A stretch of DNA of 64,000 nt. It comes from Heliocidaris tuberculata. Its lineage: Eukaryota > Echinodermata > Echinoidea > Camarodonta > Echinometridae. Made by a program: the position numbers and the translations under genes. Position 1 is the stretch's first letter. Every line of letters begins with the position of its first letter. The notes below the pieces were generated by a model, which saw only the letters and a list, made by a program, of their open reading frames with translations, was not told the origin of the DNA and ran no database searches. The stretch spans positions 14,510,738 through 14,574,737 of the forward strand of contig CM046836.1 in the NCBI GenBank assembly GCA_025618425.1, written 5' to 3'. Of this stretch, positions 10,691 through 22,492 are shown one piece after another.

Positions 10691-12492
10691 AAATAAAACT
10701 AGTGACATTTATGAGAGAGAGTGAGAGAGAATGAATAATTACCTCCCCCCCCTCCTCCCAAAAGACCTTGTTTTCAGTTTCCTTTATAAAACTTGCACTT
10801 TCTACATTCTAAATGATCTAATGAGCATGTCTGTGTGTGTATGTGTGTACTGGCGGTGTGACTTTCAATAATTGGCGAGTTGATCACAAGAAACTGTCGG
10901 TGGGGCCAGGGACTCGCAATGTGTATGTGCGTATGAGGAGTGTAGAGACTAAAGAAAGCTCGCCATTTTCGCCAGGAACATCAATACTACTGTGAAGTTT
11001 GTCTACAAAGTGCCTCTTTGCGATCAAGATGTCAAAATTCCCAAGGGCTGCTAGTGCAAAATTATTAAGAATCATCATGATCATTGTGATCGAACAAGTT
11101 TTTCTTCATAAGATTTCATAGTATTCCCCTTCCTTCCTTGTATGTCTTTTGAATGAACAAGTGCAAGGGACTGTTGACAGTGATTACTTAAGGCGCTGGC
11201 ATGATTATAGACGATTTCTATGGATTAGATTTCGATTAGATTTTGCGCCCACGATTTCCTTCAAAATTATTCGATATTAATATATGAAACAGTGACTTAA
11301 TAGCCCGACTCCTTCCCATTGCATACAATGTTGTCTGTTACCTCGGTCAGCTGGAAATTAAGGCTTTTTGGGGCAAACATGAGTTCGAGAACTCCCATTG
11401 CAAAATAGACGTACATGTAATAGTCTACATGTACATTGCATCAGTGTAAAAATTAAAATTTCTTTCGCGAGGGCTATTAGAAGTCCACCTATTGGGTTCA
11501 GAGATTTTAATGCACTACGACCCATGGGCAGAAATATTATTTGACGGTGGCTCTTTTTTCATTTACGGTGGCTTTTTCAAGAGTTTGGGGGGCTAATCGC
11601 CCTTTGCCCTCGCTTATTTTTTTCACTGCATTGCATGGTGCGCGAAAGATGACCATTTTACATGTGTGAGTGGCCATATTTCAATTGCATTTTAAGCATG
11701 TCGGGTAGATCAGTATTTTTTAGGTAGAAATGTGAAGGTGAAATTAAGGTAGCACTACATATTGAGGCTAAACAACATACAACTACACCTACATACACGT
11801 ACATGAACTCTATTTAAATGGAAATCGTGATGGTGATATGGATTGCATTTTATTGTGATGTTATTATTTCCCCATTATGACGTCAAGACACCGCTCGGCA
11901 TAGCGCGCTGAGATGGCCAGCCAGGCCCAGCGGGAGCTTCCCATTCGCAAAAGAGAGAGAGAGAGAGAGAGAGATGAAATCCACGCGTGCCGTATAGCTT
12001 GATGAACCGTTAGCTTCCCGATAGCGTCTCGATAGCCTCACGTTAGCTTACCATTAGCTTCACGCTAGCCTCCCGCTAGCTTCCCAATGGCTTCCCGATA
12101 GTTTTTGTAATGGGTACGGAACCGCGGGAAGTTCTCGATCGGTCTATCGAGAGCTTCCCTTACCGTATCGAAGTGCCAAATCTTTTAGACGGTAGTGTAT
12201 GTTTCAAGAGTAGAAGTCTACGCTACGCACCGTAACCTGTTTTAGCCTTCACTTCATGTTTTGTATAATTTTACTTCTTGAAATTTCCAACATTACTTCT
12301 TTGCTAATCAATTTACACAATGATATTAAATAATTTTGAATTCAAGTGTTTTGGAATGTGTAATTAATGTGAAATTCAACACAAGTATTTATGATCAATT
12401 CAACTCGCTGGGCTCACTCGGCCGTGATTTTCCGCCAAGGCCCAGTTAGCCTGAATTCGATTAAACATAACTAAATTTAAGTTGGACTTTAA

Positions 12493-12800
12493 AGCTCATG
12501 TACAGTTTTGGTAGCAAAAAGGAAATTGAAAAAAAAAAAAATTGTATGGTAAATACAGTATTGATCGGAATAAAGTTGACACATTCCCACCATGTATCGC
12601 GCTAATCGATTGGAGATCGGGTAACGCGGGAATATCGCGCACACAGTGTTAATCGGTGGGAGTCGGAAGTCGGGTGGGAGAATGTGTGATATGGTGTTAC
12701 TAACACCTGAATATATCGCGAAATCTCGTTTTGGACTAGCACCCTTGGCCTTGCGAACTCACATTTCTCCCTACGCCAATATTACATAAAATGAACATAG
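12493..12800. repeat. Fragment of a TTAA-associated dispersed element
   Basis: Starts after TTAA (12489-12492) with AGCTCATGTACAGTTTTGGT, the same end as the complete element at 41284-41785. It then contains CAGTATTGATCGGAATAAAG and GGTAACGCGGG words. Those words recur in inverted orientation at 25440-25570. The right end was not found. Confidence 0.5.
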
Positions 12801-13539
12801 ATCCAACACTAATTCACTTTCATTTCAATAACGAATGACACTGCAAAGGAGGACAGGAACGAGTTTGTTCCTTGATGAAGTAACTTCTGTCTTTGTTTTG
12901 AGCGCATGTACTACACTACCGCTTAAAGGTTTTGGCACATCGGTTCGGTAACGGTAATGTATGCAAAGTCCTCGGTGAAGCTTCCCGCGGTTCCTCCCCG
13001 AGGTTTTGTTGTTCGTCGAGAAACCGCGGGAAGCTATCGGTTCGCTATAGGTTCGCGAACGGTAAGGCATCGGTAAGGCAACGGTTAGCAATAGAGCGCA
13101 CACGCACGAATTTCTTTCGGTGAACGGTGAACGGTTTGGCTAAGAGCGCGCACGCGATGAACACTGTATTGTGACGTAACAATGACTGACTTTGTAAAGC
13201 TGTAGCGCATGCAGGAACCACGTTTGCTCTTCCATGATTGCGTCGACGGAACAAATTATTCTGCATTCGAAACAAATCTGGTGATGGTGCCGATTGATGA
13301 AATTGATGATGAAATGATGGGATGGTGGTGTTTGTCATAATGATGGTGAAGAAAAATGACACTTGTGAACTTCATGGTGACAACTCTTTTTTTTCTCTCG
13401 TCCAATTATAAATACGGATCATTCAAAGGCTTTATTCTTAACCCGCAAATGTATCGCATTTCTCGATTGGTTTAGACTGTTGTAAACCTAAAACATATCA
13501 AGAAAATAAGAACATACCTTCATGTAAACTGTGTATTAA

Positions 13540-15430
13540 TTTATTTTAAAGAAAATGTTCTTAAACCCCTTTGCCTGAATTGCGTTTGAAAATGTGTAGC
13601 GTACTAGCTTTTAGACAATAGTCGATATTAGAATGATATTTTTAAAATTCATCTCTCAATAACTATTAATGTATCATGATGATATGAAAATGAACTATCA
13701 TATCATCATCATCATCATATGATATCATCATCACATCATCATACCATATCATATCATATATCATCATATCGTCATTAAACTCATAATCATATCATCAATT
13801 CATCATGATCATAATTATATTATCATCATCACATCATCATAGCACCATTATATAATCATGATCATCATGATCATCATCATAATCATCATCATTATCTTGA
13901 TAATCATATCTTCAAAACAATTATCATCTTCATCAAACGCATCATTAACAAAAAAAAAAAATATATATCAAGCCAACATTTTCTTCCCTGCCCGACCGTA
14001 ACTTCATCCTTTCACACACGTGCGGTTCCCTTTTGAAATTCGATCTGTGTCATGATGAGATGAAAATAAACTATTATAATCATCATCAAATATGATCATA
14101 TCATCATCACATCATCATCATACCATCATCATATCATATAATATCATCATATCGTCATTAACTCATAATCATATCAATTCCTCATGATCATCATAATTAT
14201 ATTATCATCACATCATATCATCATTATCATCCTCATCATAATCTTAATCACCATCAGTATTATCATCATTATCTTGATAATCATATCGTCAAAAAAATCA
14301 TCAATATCATCTTCATCAAACTCATCATTCATTAAAAATATCAAGTTTTCTTCCCTGCCCGACCGTAACTTCATCCTTTCACACGCATGCGGTTCCCTTT
14401 TGAAATTCGATCTGTATCATGAGATGAAAATAAAGTATTATAATCATCATCACATCATCATATCGTCATTAACTCATATACATGTAATCATATCAGTTTA
14501 TCATGATCATCATATTTATATTATCATCATCACATCATCATAGCATAATTATATCATGATTATCATCATTATCATCAATATCATCTTCCTCAACTTATCA
14601 TTCACAAAAAAAAAATATCAAGCCAACATTTGCTACCCTGCTCGACCGTAACTTCATCCTTTAACACACATGCGGTTCCCTTTTGAAATTCGATCTGTAT
14701 CATGAGATGAAAATGAACTATCATATCATCATCACATCATGATACCATCATATCATATATTTATAGTTTTATACATCATCATCATATCGTCATTAACTCT
14801 TATAATCATATCAATTCATCATGATCATCATAATTATATTATCATCACATCATAGCATTATTATATCATGATTATCATTATCATCATAATCATAATCATC
14901 AGCATTATCTTGATAATCATATCGTCAAAACAATTATCATCATCAATATCATCTTCATCAACTCACCATTCATAAAAAATATCAAGTTTTCTTCCCTGCC
15001 CCACCGTAACTTCATCCTTTAACACACATGCGATTCCCTTTTAAAATTCGATCAGTATCATGAGATGAAAATGAACTATCATATCATCATCATCAAATAT
15101 GATATGATCATCACATCATCATACCATCATCATATCATCATACCATCATCATATATAATATCATCATCATATCGTCATTAACTCATATAATCTTATCATT
15201 AATTCATCATGATCATTATTATATTATCATCACATCAAGGAAGCATCATTATATCATGATTATGATCATTATCATCATCATAATCATCATTATCTTGATA
15301 ATCATATCGTCAAAACAATTATCATCATCATCACTATCATCTTCATCAAACTCGTCATTCATCAAAAAATATCAAGTTTTCTTCCCTGCCCGACCGTAAC
15401 TTCATCCTTTAACACACATGTTGTCCCCTT
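13540..15430. repeat. ATCATC-rich tandem array, right arm of giant inverted repeat
   Basis: Higher-order units of about 280-385 bp recur with the anchor CTTCCCTGCCCGACCGTAAC at about 13985, 14351, 14633, 14993 and 15379. Each anchor is followed by TTCATCCTTT(C/A)ACACA, GCGGTTCCCTTTTGAAATTC and a CATGAGATGAAAAT block. It is the reverse complement of the array at 9285-10690, including the non-repetitive inner shoulder (13540-13680 against 10560-10690). Confidence 0.85.
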
Positions 15431-16117
15431 TTGAAATTCGATCTCTTTGTACGAAGCGCCTTTCTGCCCCATGCCGCCGCGGTGTGAAAGGAACAACAAC
15501 AAAAAAAGAAAAAAAAGGCGCATACCTTCATTGGCTGGTTGGCATATTTCTGCGCGTGTCTTGACATGTGATTAACGGACTGCTCGTCAAATGAGGTCAC
15601 AAGCCAAATTTTATGAATGAAAATGTTGATCGCGCGCACTCTAGACATCCTTTGCCTCCCACTGCCTTGCTTTTCACTTTCGCATGAATAATGGAGGATA
15701 TTATTTTGGATATATCGCTCATGTACTGATTTCAGTAATTTCTTACTTCTTTGCTAAAGTTTCAGGAAATTGTGAGTGTCAGATCAAGCTCGTTTATGTT
15801 AAAAACATCTGTTAGTGTACGAGTTATGAGATGCCACATGCGAGTATGGAGCGACTGTTGAATATGCATGAGTTTGAAAACTACGCCCGTTTAATAATCG
15901 CTTGTTCTGCAATAATACAAAACTGCCCAATCTTGAATATACAAATTATAACGTGGATGTGAAAGGCGACACTTGAGAAATGGTCGGTCAACATATACGT
16001 GTATGTTATTTTGTGGTTACGATCAGGGATATGCAGGCAGCAAGATAGTCGTGAGCATTATATCAAGCACCATGCACAACTATTTTCGTAAACATCGTGC
16101 AATTATCATTGACGGAT

Positions 16118-16372
16118 CCGGAGGGGGAAGGGGGGGTGCGCAGCTGGCCCGTAACCCCCCCCCCCCCCCCTCCCCGACGAAAAGAGCTCATGGAAGCATG
16201 TGTGAAGCTTTCTTTGGGGCCATCTTTAGTGCCCTTCCTTTTGGGGAAAGTGCCGAAAAAGACACCTAAAAATGCTACTCACCATTTTTGTTTGCTTGTC
16301 ACAAAATTTTAGAGTTGGTGTCACACCCCCCCCCCCCCCCCCCCGGTAAATCCTGGATCAGCCCCTGTGCAA
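16118..16372. repeat. Poly-C/G-flanked GGATCC-ended module
   Basis: Begins ACGGATCCGG followed by G-rich sequence and ends AAATCCTGGATCAGCCCC, with two runs of C in between. It is one of several modules in this intron whose ends carry GGATCC- or GCGTAGCC-like inverted words next to homopolymer G/C. Confidence 0.4.
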
Positions 16373-17618
16373 TTACTAGTTTTAAAAAAAACTTGTATGA
16401 TCTTTAAATGCAATTAAAAATGATGGAAACCAACATGAAAATAAAACATTAACAATAACAAAGATGGCAATGAAACAACTCGTTCCGTTTTCAAGCCGGT
16501 ATACATAAGTGGCACCTGTCGGTGTCGGACCTGTATGCGTGGACAGAAAGAAGGACATATCTAAAGTTAAATTACACCAAATGTAATTAATAAACATTAA
16601 AATACAGTTGAATACTATCAGCATACATGTACTATTAAGTAACTACAAGCACTTCCAATGTAAATTCGCGCAATGCATGCACTTCCACGGGTGAATTTGG
16701 TCTTCGAATGTATGTTTTATGAAATGAGTGAGTTACCAAGTGCTCCATGTTTGAGTATGAACATATGATTTTTTTTAATGTAAATATAACTGGCTCAATA
16801 ATGTGCATATCCTGACCAAATGTGTACAAGGTAAAATAAAAATCGTACGTGTACATCGTGAAACTCACTGTCCCGCATGCATGTATCGTTTTGAGTCATT
16901 AAACAATGGCGCGCGATCCCGTACATCTTTGCAAAGTTAGCCATTATGACGTCACAATGCTTTTTTTTTTTTCATAGGGCGTGCGACTTTCGAGAGTTAT
17001 GCGCGCTTGCAGACTCAGCACACGCATCGGTTATTCACCGAAACTAATTCGGTAAGCCAGCGGTGAGCCATCGGTGAGCCAACGGGAAGCTAGCGGTGAG
17101 CTTTCGGTGAGGCACCGAACATCGGGGATCGGGGAGATACCGTTCACCGTTCACCGTTCGTTGTTCGGTGCGGTTAACGGAGCGACACCGATGCCAAAAC
17201 CTGTAAGCGGTAGTGTATGTTAACGATAACTGGTTATCTCGGCGCGCGCGCGCATGCATGATAATATTGATAGCCTTAGCTTACCTCACGGGGCCGCGCC
17301 GGGGCAGCACATGTTCTCAGCCTCGTCGACAGCAATGGCCTCTAGCGAACCTACCTCGCCCGTATACTATAAGTATTACCATGACCGTGGCATTGTCGCT
17401 GCTCTTATTTCAGATTTATGTTGAAAAATATTCACCTGTTTAATTATTTTTGCTGTAAATATCATGGTTTATGAAACCACTCCTTCGTTTACTTACAGTA
17501 CACGCATGCATGGAGAATACATTTAGGTTAGCCTAGTAGCATGCATGATACGTGAGATAGATAAGGCCGAGGCTAGGCTCAATATCGATCGACGCGATGT
17601 GATTTTTGTGGACCTTCT

Positions 17619-17745
17619 GGGGAGCGTTTCATCAAGTGTTTTTCACCGACAACTGTTATAAGCTACTGAAATCCTTGCATCTGATTGGCTGAGAGCAAAT
17701 TTGTCGGTAAAAATCACTGACAAGACACTTGATGAAACGCTCCCC
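17619..17745. mobile_element. 127 bp GGGGAGCG MITE, copy 1
   Basis: Inverted ends GGGGAGCGTTTCATCAAGTG and CACTTGATGAAACGCTCCCC. The core carries ATTGGCTGAGAGCAAATTTGTC. A second copy lies in inverted orientation at 44982-45121. The target duplication is unclear from these two copies. Confidence 0.8.
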
Positions 17746-18003
17746 TGATCTTCCATTGGTATAGTAGAGTGTGCTAATCGCCTCAGATTGTGTTCGTCTG
17801 CATAATACGATGTCAATTACAAGACATCCATTTCTGTATAACGTCAATGATGCTTCCCGTTTCAAACTCGACACTGGACAAAGGGTTTACAAAATGTATT
17901 TGTTGGAAAAATATTGCACTAGAAAAGAATGTTTATGCTTCTAAGCAGTGATTATGATCGCGAATTACTTACTAGGCCTATATGACTAAATATACAGGGC
18001 CAT

Positions 18004-18740
18004 AGGCGTAGCCAGGGGGGCCAGGGGGGCCAAAAAAGGGCCCCAAAAATGCTGAGGACTTTTTTTTTTTTTTTTTTTTTTGCTTGTCAGAGATTTTTTG
18101 AGTGAAAAAAGTGCCCAAAGGTGCCAAAAAGGTGCCTCAAGAAATCCTGGATCCGCCACTGCTGCCCCCCCCCCCCATTCAGCCCCTAAAAAAAAAAAAA
18201 AAGCGAGAGCGAAAAAGCAGGAGAAATGAGACAAAAAAGCCTAAAAAGGCGCTACTTTTCAATCAAAATTTTTGCGCTTCGCGAGGGGAAGGGGGAAATA
18301 ACTCCCCCTCCCTGTTAACGAGCTGTCATCTTTCTCTCAAATTTGTTAAAACATCTGAGTTTTCATGCTTTGCGTGGGAGGGGGGAAAGTCCCCCCCCCC
18401 CTGCACCCACCCCTGTTACAGTACATACAGTGCATTTTTGTGTCCAAATAACTGAAAAGCTGTCCGGGCGTCGAACTAACTTCCTGCCTAAAAAAGGTGC
18501 TACGAGCCGTTATCTTTCTCTCAAATTTGCTATAAAACTTCAGAGCTTTCGTGCTTTGCGTGGGAGGGGGAAAACTCCCCCTCCCTGCACCCATCCCCCT
18601 TGCGTGCTCATCACCAATTTCGCACACTTTCGTTCTCACAACCCAACCCCCCCCCCCCCCTTAAATGAAATCCTGGCTACGCGGTTGGATCCTCCACATT
18701 TGCCCCCCCCCCTATTGAAAAATCCTGGCTACGCCAGTGT
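18004..18740. repeat. GGCGTAGCCAGG-ended repeat module
   Basis: Starts GGCGTAGCCAGGGGGG and ends AAATCCTGGCTACGCC, an inverted pair. The interior has two direct copies of TTATCTTTCTCTCAAATTTG followed by TTTCGTGCTTTGCGTGGGAG (near 18330 and 18510), plus a further related copy at 19200-19330. C-rich and A-rich homopolymers make the open frames here meaningless. Confidence 0.55.
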
Positions 18741-18978
18741 ACAGGGCTCCACACTATTTTTTTTTTCAAGGGGGTCCAGATTTCACCATTTAGAAATTTT
18801 GGGGGTCCAGAGTGAAAATTTGGGGGTCCGGAAAAGGCGAGAATAAAAAAATTATCTAGAAATCAACCATACAATCACACAAATACCATGTTCACAATCA
18901 CAAAGAATATATACGAAATCTTTAAAAGAAAGAATGAGAAAAAAATGAGAACCGCCGAGGTGGATCAATGTACGGTCA

Positions 18979-19335
18979 CGCAGGCGCGTAGCCGGGGGGG
19001 GGGGGGGGGGGGCAGTGGGGGCAGTCACCCCCTAAAAAACACCCCCCCCCAAAAAAAAAAAGGGAGAGCGAAAAAGCAGGGGGAAGTGAGAGAAAAATCC
19101 TTTTAAAAAGTTTGTACCCAACCCTGTAACATACAGTGTAGTATTGGGTCCAAATAAGTGAAAAGCAGTCAGGGCGTCGAACGTAATTTTCCGCCTAAAA
19201 AAGGGTTCTACGGGCCGTTATCTTTCTCTCAAATTTGCTCAAACGTCAGAGCCTATTCGTGCGGGACCCATCCCCCTGCGTGCTCACAATCGCCCCCCCC
19301 CCCCCCCAGAATTAGATTCTGGCTACGCGGTTGTC
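18979..19335. repeat. GCGTAGCC-ended repeat module, second copy
   Basis: Starts GGCGCGTAGCCGGGGGG and ends ATTCTGGCTACGCGG. The interior matches parts of the 18004-18740 module (GTCCAAATAAGTGAAAAGC-type and CTCTCAAATTTGCT). Confidence 0.5.
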
Positions 19336-19428
19336 ACGTGATGTCATTTAACCATTACATTGCCTACATTCTTCAACCCGTTTTTTTATAAACACAGGGC
19401 TGGGTCCAGAGTTGTGAGAAGGAGTGAA

Positions 19429-19921
19429 ATGTGATCGCCTTTATGTAGTTATATAAGATAAACCTGGGTTTTATTTATGGCTATACCTAAGCATAGTTTT
19501 TGTGGTATCGGTCTCTTGTTTTTTCCCGTTCCGAAAAGTTTCCCCATCGATTGTTCAAGGTAACCTCCTCCATGATCACGGGGCGTTTTTGAACAGTGTT
19601 GAAGTCAGGAACCTTTAGAAACTGCTGTCAATAGATGGTAGCCCTATCCCCTTAAGCAACCCATTGTTCAAGGTCACTTACTCCGTGATCACGGGGCGCT
19701 TTGAAGTAAGGAACCTTTCTAAACAGCTGTCCGTAGATGGTAGCCCTATCTCCCTAAGCACCCTATTGTTCAAGGTGACTATACTTCATGATCAGGGGGC
19801 GCTTTGAAGTAAGGGACCTTTAGAAACTGCTGTCAGTAGATGGTAGCTCTATCTTCCTGAGCTCCCCCATTGTTCAAGGTGACTATACTTCATGATCACG
19901 GGGCGCTTTGAAGTAAGGAAC
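19429..19921. repeat. 490 bp duplication, copy 1, with 105 bp minisatellite
   Basis: Nearly identical to 21408-21900. It begins TGAAATGTGATCGCCTTTAT and ends TTTGAAGTAAGGAA. The second part consists of four units of about 100-112 bp with CATTGTTCAAGGT, ATGATCACGGGGCGCTTTGA and AGATGGTAGCCCTATC. Copies differ by small indels (for example ATCGA near 19547). Confidence 0.85.
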
Positions 19922-20038
19922 TTTTAGAACTTGTTCTCATAATCAAATCTTTGAAGTACACAATTCGGAAAGTGTAATTATTGTTTTGGTTAGTTTTGCT
20001 CTTTTTTTTTTTACTGTAATATGTTTGAAATAGATATA

Positions 20039-20042
20039 TATG

Positions 20043-20087
<45 letters not shown>
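20039..20087. repeat. (TA)n microsatellite
   Basis: About 45 bp of TA with one GTATG interruption at its start. Confidence 0.9.
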
Positions 20088-20090
<3 letters not shown>

Positions 20091-21048
20091 GGAATTTGCA
20101 CTTGCCTCATCCATACATGCCATATATGGATTTGTTTTTTTGACTGTTCATCAGTGAATAAAAAAAAAAGAAATAATGAAAAGTCAGACAAAAGTATATC
20201 ATTTCATCTGGGAATAAACCAATTGCCTTAGAAGCCATGCTTGCCATATCTCGGTTTTTTAAATAATTGTTTTGCTTACAATTCATTTTTACATTTTTAT
20301 ACATTTCTTCCTATTTACAAAAGTAATTGTTTATGACTGCTTTGATTATAAAACTGAAGAAATATGCGCAATTCATTGACTGCTGTGAGCGTCCAAATCG
20401 GTATAGGCTTGCTAGAGTTGGGATAATATTGGAGCGTCTTGAGCACCTAACTTGGTGGAATATGTGCACTATATAAATATCCATTATTAGTATCATTATT
20501 ATTGGTTAACACAACGTACATATTTCATGTGCATTTCGCACTCAAATCTTGCGTTCTGTAAACTCCAAGAGAAATGTATTTTATAATTCAAATCACAAAC
20601 TTTAATGAAGTAAAGAAAGATGTCTCCAATTATTATGAAGGAACATGGTCATATCATATCGAGAAGTTATCTAAAAGATGACGAAATATATCAAAGAGTC
20701 ATTTTTCTCTTCTATGTATTGCGAATTTTATGAAGTTACCTTCAATCATTATTTCAGAAAACGAATAGACCTTTCCATTTTATCAAACTGATCACATGCA
20801 GTTACGAAAAAAATTTGCTTTGTGTAATTAATTTGACTTTCCATTGTATAATTAATAATATTTCAATAAATCCATATACATGTAGTTCTTTCTATTCCTT
20901 ATAAATAAAAGGGAATGCCGTCCTACAAACGTGAAAAGGGGTATTCTGCGCAGGTGACACTCAATTCGCAAAAAAAATGGACTCATTTTAAAACTAGTAC
21001 AAAGTTCTCTGAAATAGGTTAAAATGACTTTTCTGAACAGACGTGAGT

Positions 21049-21312
21049 GGCGTAGCTAAAGTCCAGCCATTAAGAGGGCACTAGCACCATGGCAAAGGGG
21101 GGGGGGGGGGGGCACCAGGCTTTATCGGAAAATTCAATACGAATTTAACAAGTCCGCTGGTTAGGGGGAGGGTGCGGGAAGGCGTCCATTTGTCTTCTTT
21201 CCCTCTTCCTTTCCGTTCCGTTCCTTTTTTCTCTCTCTCTCTTATTTGTTTCGCCATTCGATTAGGGGGTATGTGCCCCCTCCCCACTCCCTCCCCGTAG
21301 CTACGCAACTGT
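21049..21312. repeat. GGCGTAGCTA-ended module
   Basis: Begins GTGGCGTAGCTAAAG and ends CCCGTAGCTACGC. It contains an 18-base G run (about 21098-21113) and a T/C-rich stretch. This fits the same end-word class as 18004-18740. Confidence 0.4.
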
Positions 21313-21407
21313 GAACAGAGGTATTACTTGTCTCATGATCATGCAAAAACTAACAATTGTAAATAGCATACATTCATATAAGAAAGCGTGTAATTCGACA
21401 AATATTG

Positions 21408-21900
21408 AAATGTGATCGCCTTTATGTAGTTATTAAGATAAACCTGGGTTTTATTTATGGCATGTATATACCTAAGCATAATTTTTGTGGTATCGGTCTC
21501 TTGTTTTTTCCCGTTCCGAAAAGTTTCCCCATTGTTCAAGGTAACCTCCTCCATGATCACGGGGCGTTTTTGAACAGTGTTGAAGTCAGGAACCTTTAGA
21601 AACTGCTGTCAATAGATGGTAGCCCTATCCCCTTAAGCACCCCATTGTTCAAGGTCACTTACTCCGTGATCACGGGGCGCTTTGAAGTAAGGAACCTTTC
21701 TAAACAGCTGTCAATAGATGGTAGCCCTATCTCCCTAAGCACCCTATTGTTCAAGGTGACAATACTGCATGATCAGGGGGCGCTTTGAAGTAAGGAACCT
21801 TTAGAAACTGCTGTCAGTAGATGGTAGCTCTATCTTCCTGAGCTCCCCCATTGTTCAAGGTGACTATACTTCATGATCACGGGGTGCTTTGAAGTAAGGA
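21408..21900. repeat. 490 bp duplication, copy 2, with 105 bp minisatellite
   Basis: Same content and orientation as 19429-19921, with four minisatellite units. The region between the copies (19922-21407) is not duplicated. The duplicated unit begins with TG but does not end in CA, and no primer-binding site follows copy 1, so these are not simple LTRs. Confidence 0.85.
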
Positions 21901-22492
21901 AAATCACTTAAAGAGACAAATGCTTGGGGGGGGGGGGGGGGGTTGACCCCAGCACAGACCTCATTCCCTCTGCCTCGCTCTCCACCGACTTTTTCTCCTA
22001 TTTCCACTCCCTATCGCTAAAGTTGCCCACACACGTTTGTTTTGTGTAAAAGAAATTTGACGCTGCACCCTGGCAAGCTAAAGCTAGGGAAAGTGCATGC
22101 ATATGTTCTGCAAAGTCACACTTCTAAAGCATTCCATGAAATTTGGTTATAGAATCCCTGAATAAAACGATTTTGGACAAATGGAGATGCTACGCAATTC
22201 TACGAACAAGTATTTGCCTTCACACCATTTTGACATTCAAAAGAACACTATCATTTTCGACATGAGTGATTTGAGTGCGAACTGAAACTGAAAATCTCGG
22301 TCGCGAGAAAGAACTAGAATGTAAGCACTATAACTGAAATAAAAAAACTCCTTGTGTTTGATACTATATGAGTATGAGGGGAGAAGTAATTCAATTTTAA
22401 CAATATGATCGTGATCTAGTGAACTGAACCTTCGCATATTTTACCTAGTTAACATCATGCTAGTTAACTCAAACGCAGCTTGCCTATATAGC

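Larger units (their letters stand above)
7957..12197. mobile_element. Element A: 4.24 kb, Tc1/mariner-like ends
   Basis: The left end CACTACCGTCTAAAAGTTTT (then GGCA) is preceded by TA. The right end is its inverted copy, TGCCAAATCTTTTAGACGG and TAGTG, followed by TA. TACACTACCG(T)YNAAAAGTTT is a hallmark of many Tc1-like terminal repeats. Just inside both ends are arrays of degenerate CTTCCCGnTAGC/GCTAGC words (7990-8170 and 11998-12175). The interior holds a 290 bp polypyrimidine tract, a TGATGA-rich array and a nested TTAA element. No transposase frame was found, so if mobile it was moved in trans. Confidence 0.75.
12914..17215. mobile_element. Element B: 4.30 kb, Tc1/mariner-like ends
   Basis: Left end CACTACCGCTTAAAGGTTTT (then GGCA) is preceded by TA; the right end reads TGCCAAAACCTGTAAGCGG then TAGTG and TA. 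The terminal repeats are variants of those of element A, about 700 bp away. Subterminal zones are made of permuted words (CGGTGAGCCA, TTCACCG, CGCGGGAAGC) at 12935-13130 and 17035-17190. The interior carries an ATCATC array inverted relative to that of element A. No transposase frame is visible. Confidence 0.75.

Noticed and set aside
15409..15648. Minus-strand exon candidate ending QKYANQPMK with a GTATGC donor, as an alternative LENG8-like first exon
   Set aside because: It ends on a full codon, while exon 2 (7104) needs a two-base overhang; splicing would shift the frame.
19429..21900. LTR retrotransposon with 490 bp LTRs
   Set aside because: Copies do not end in CA, no primer-binding site or polypurine tract was seen, and there is no gag/pol coding or target duplication.
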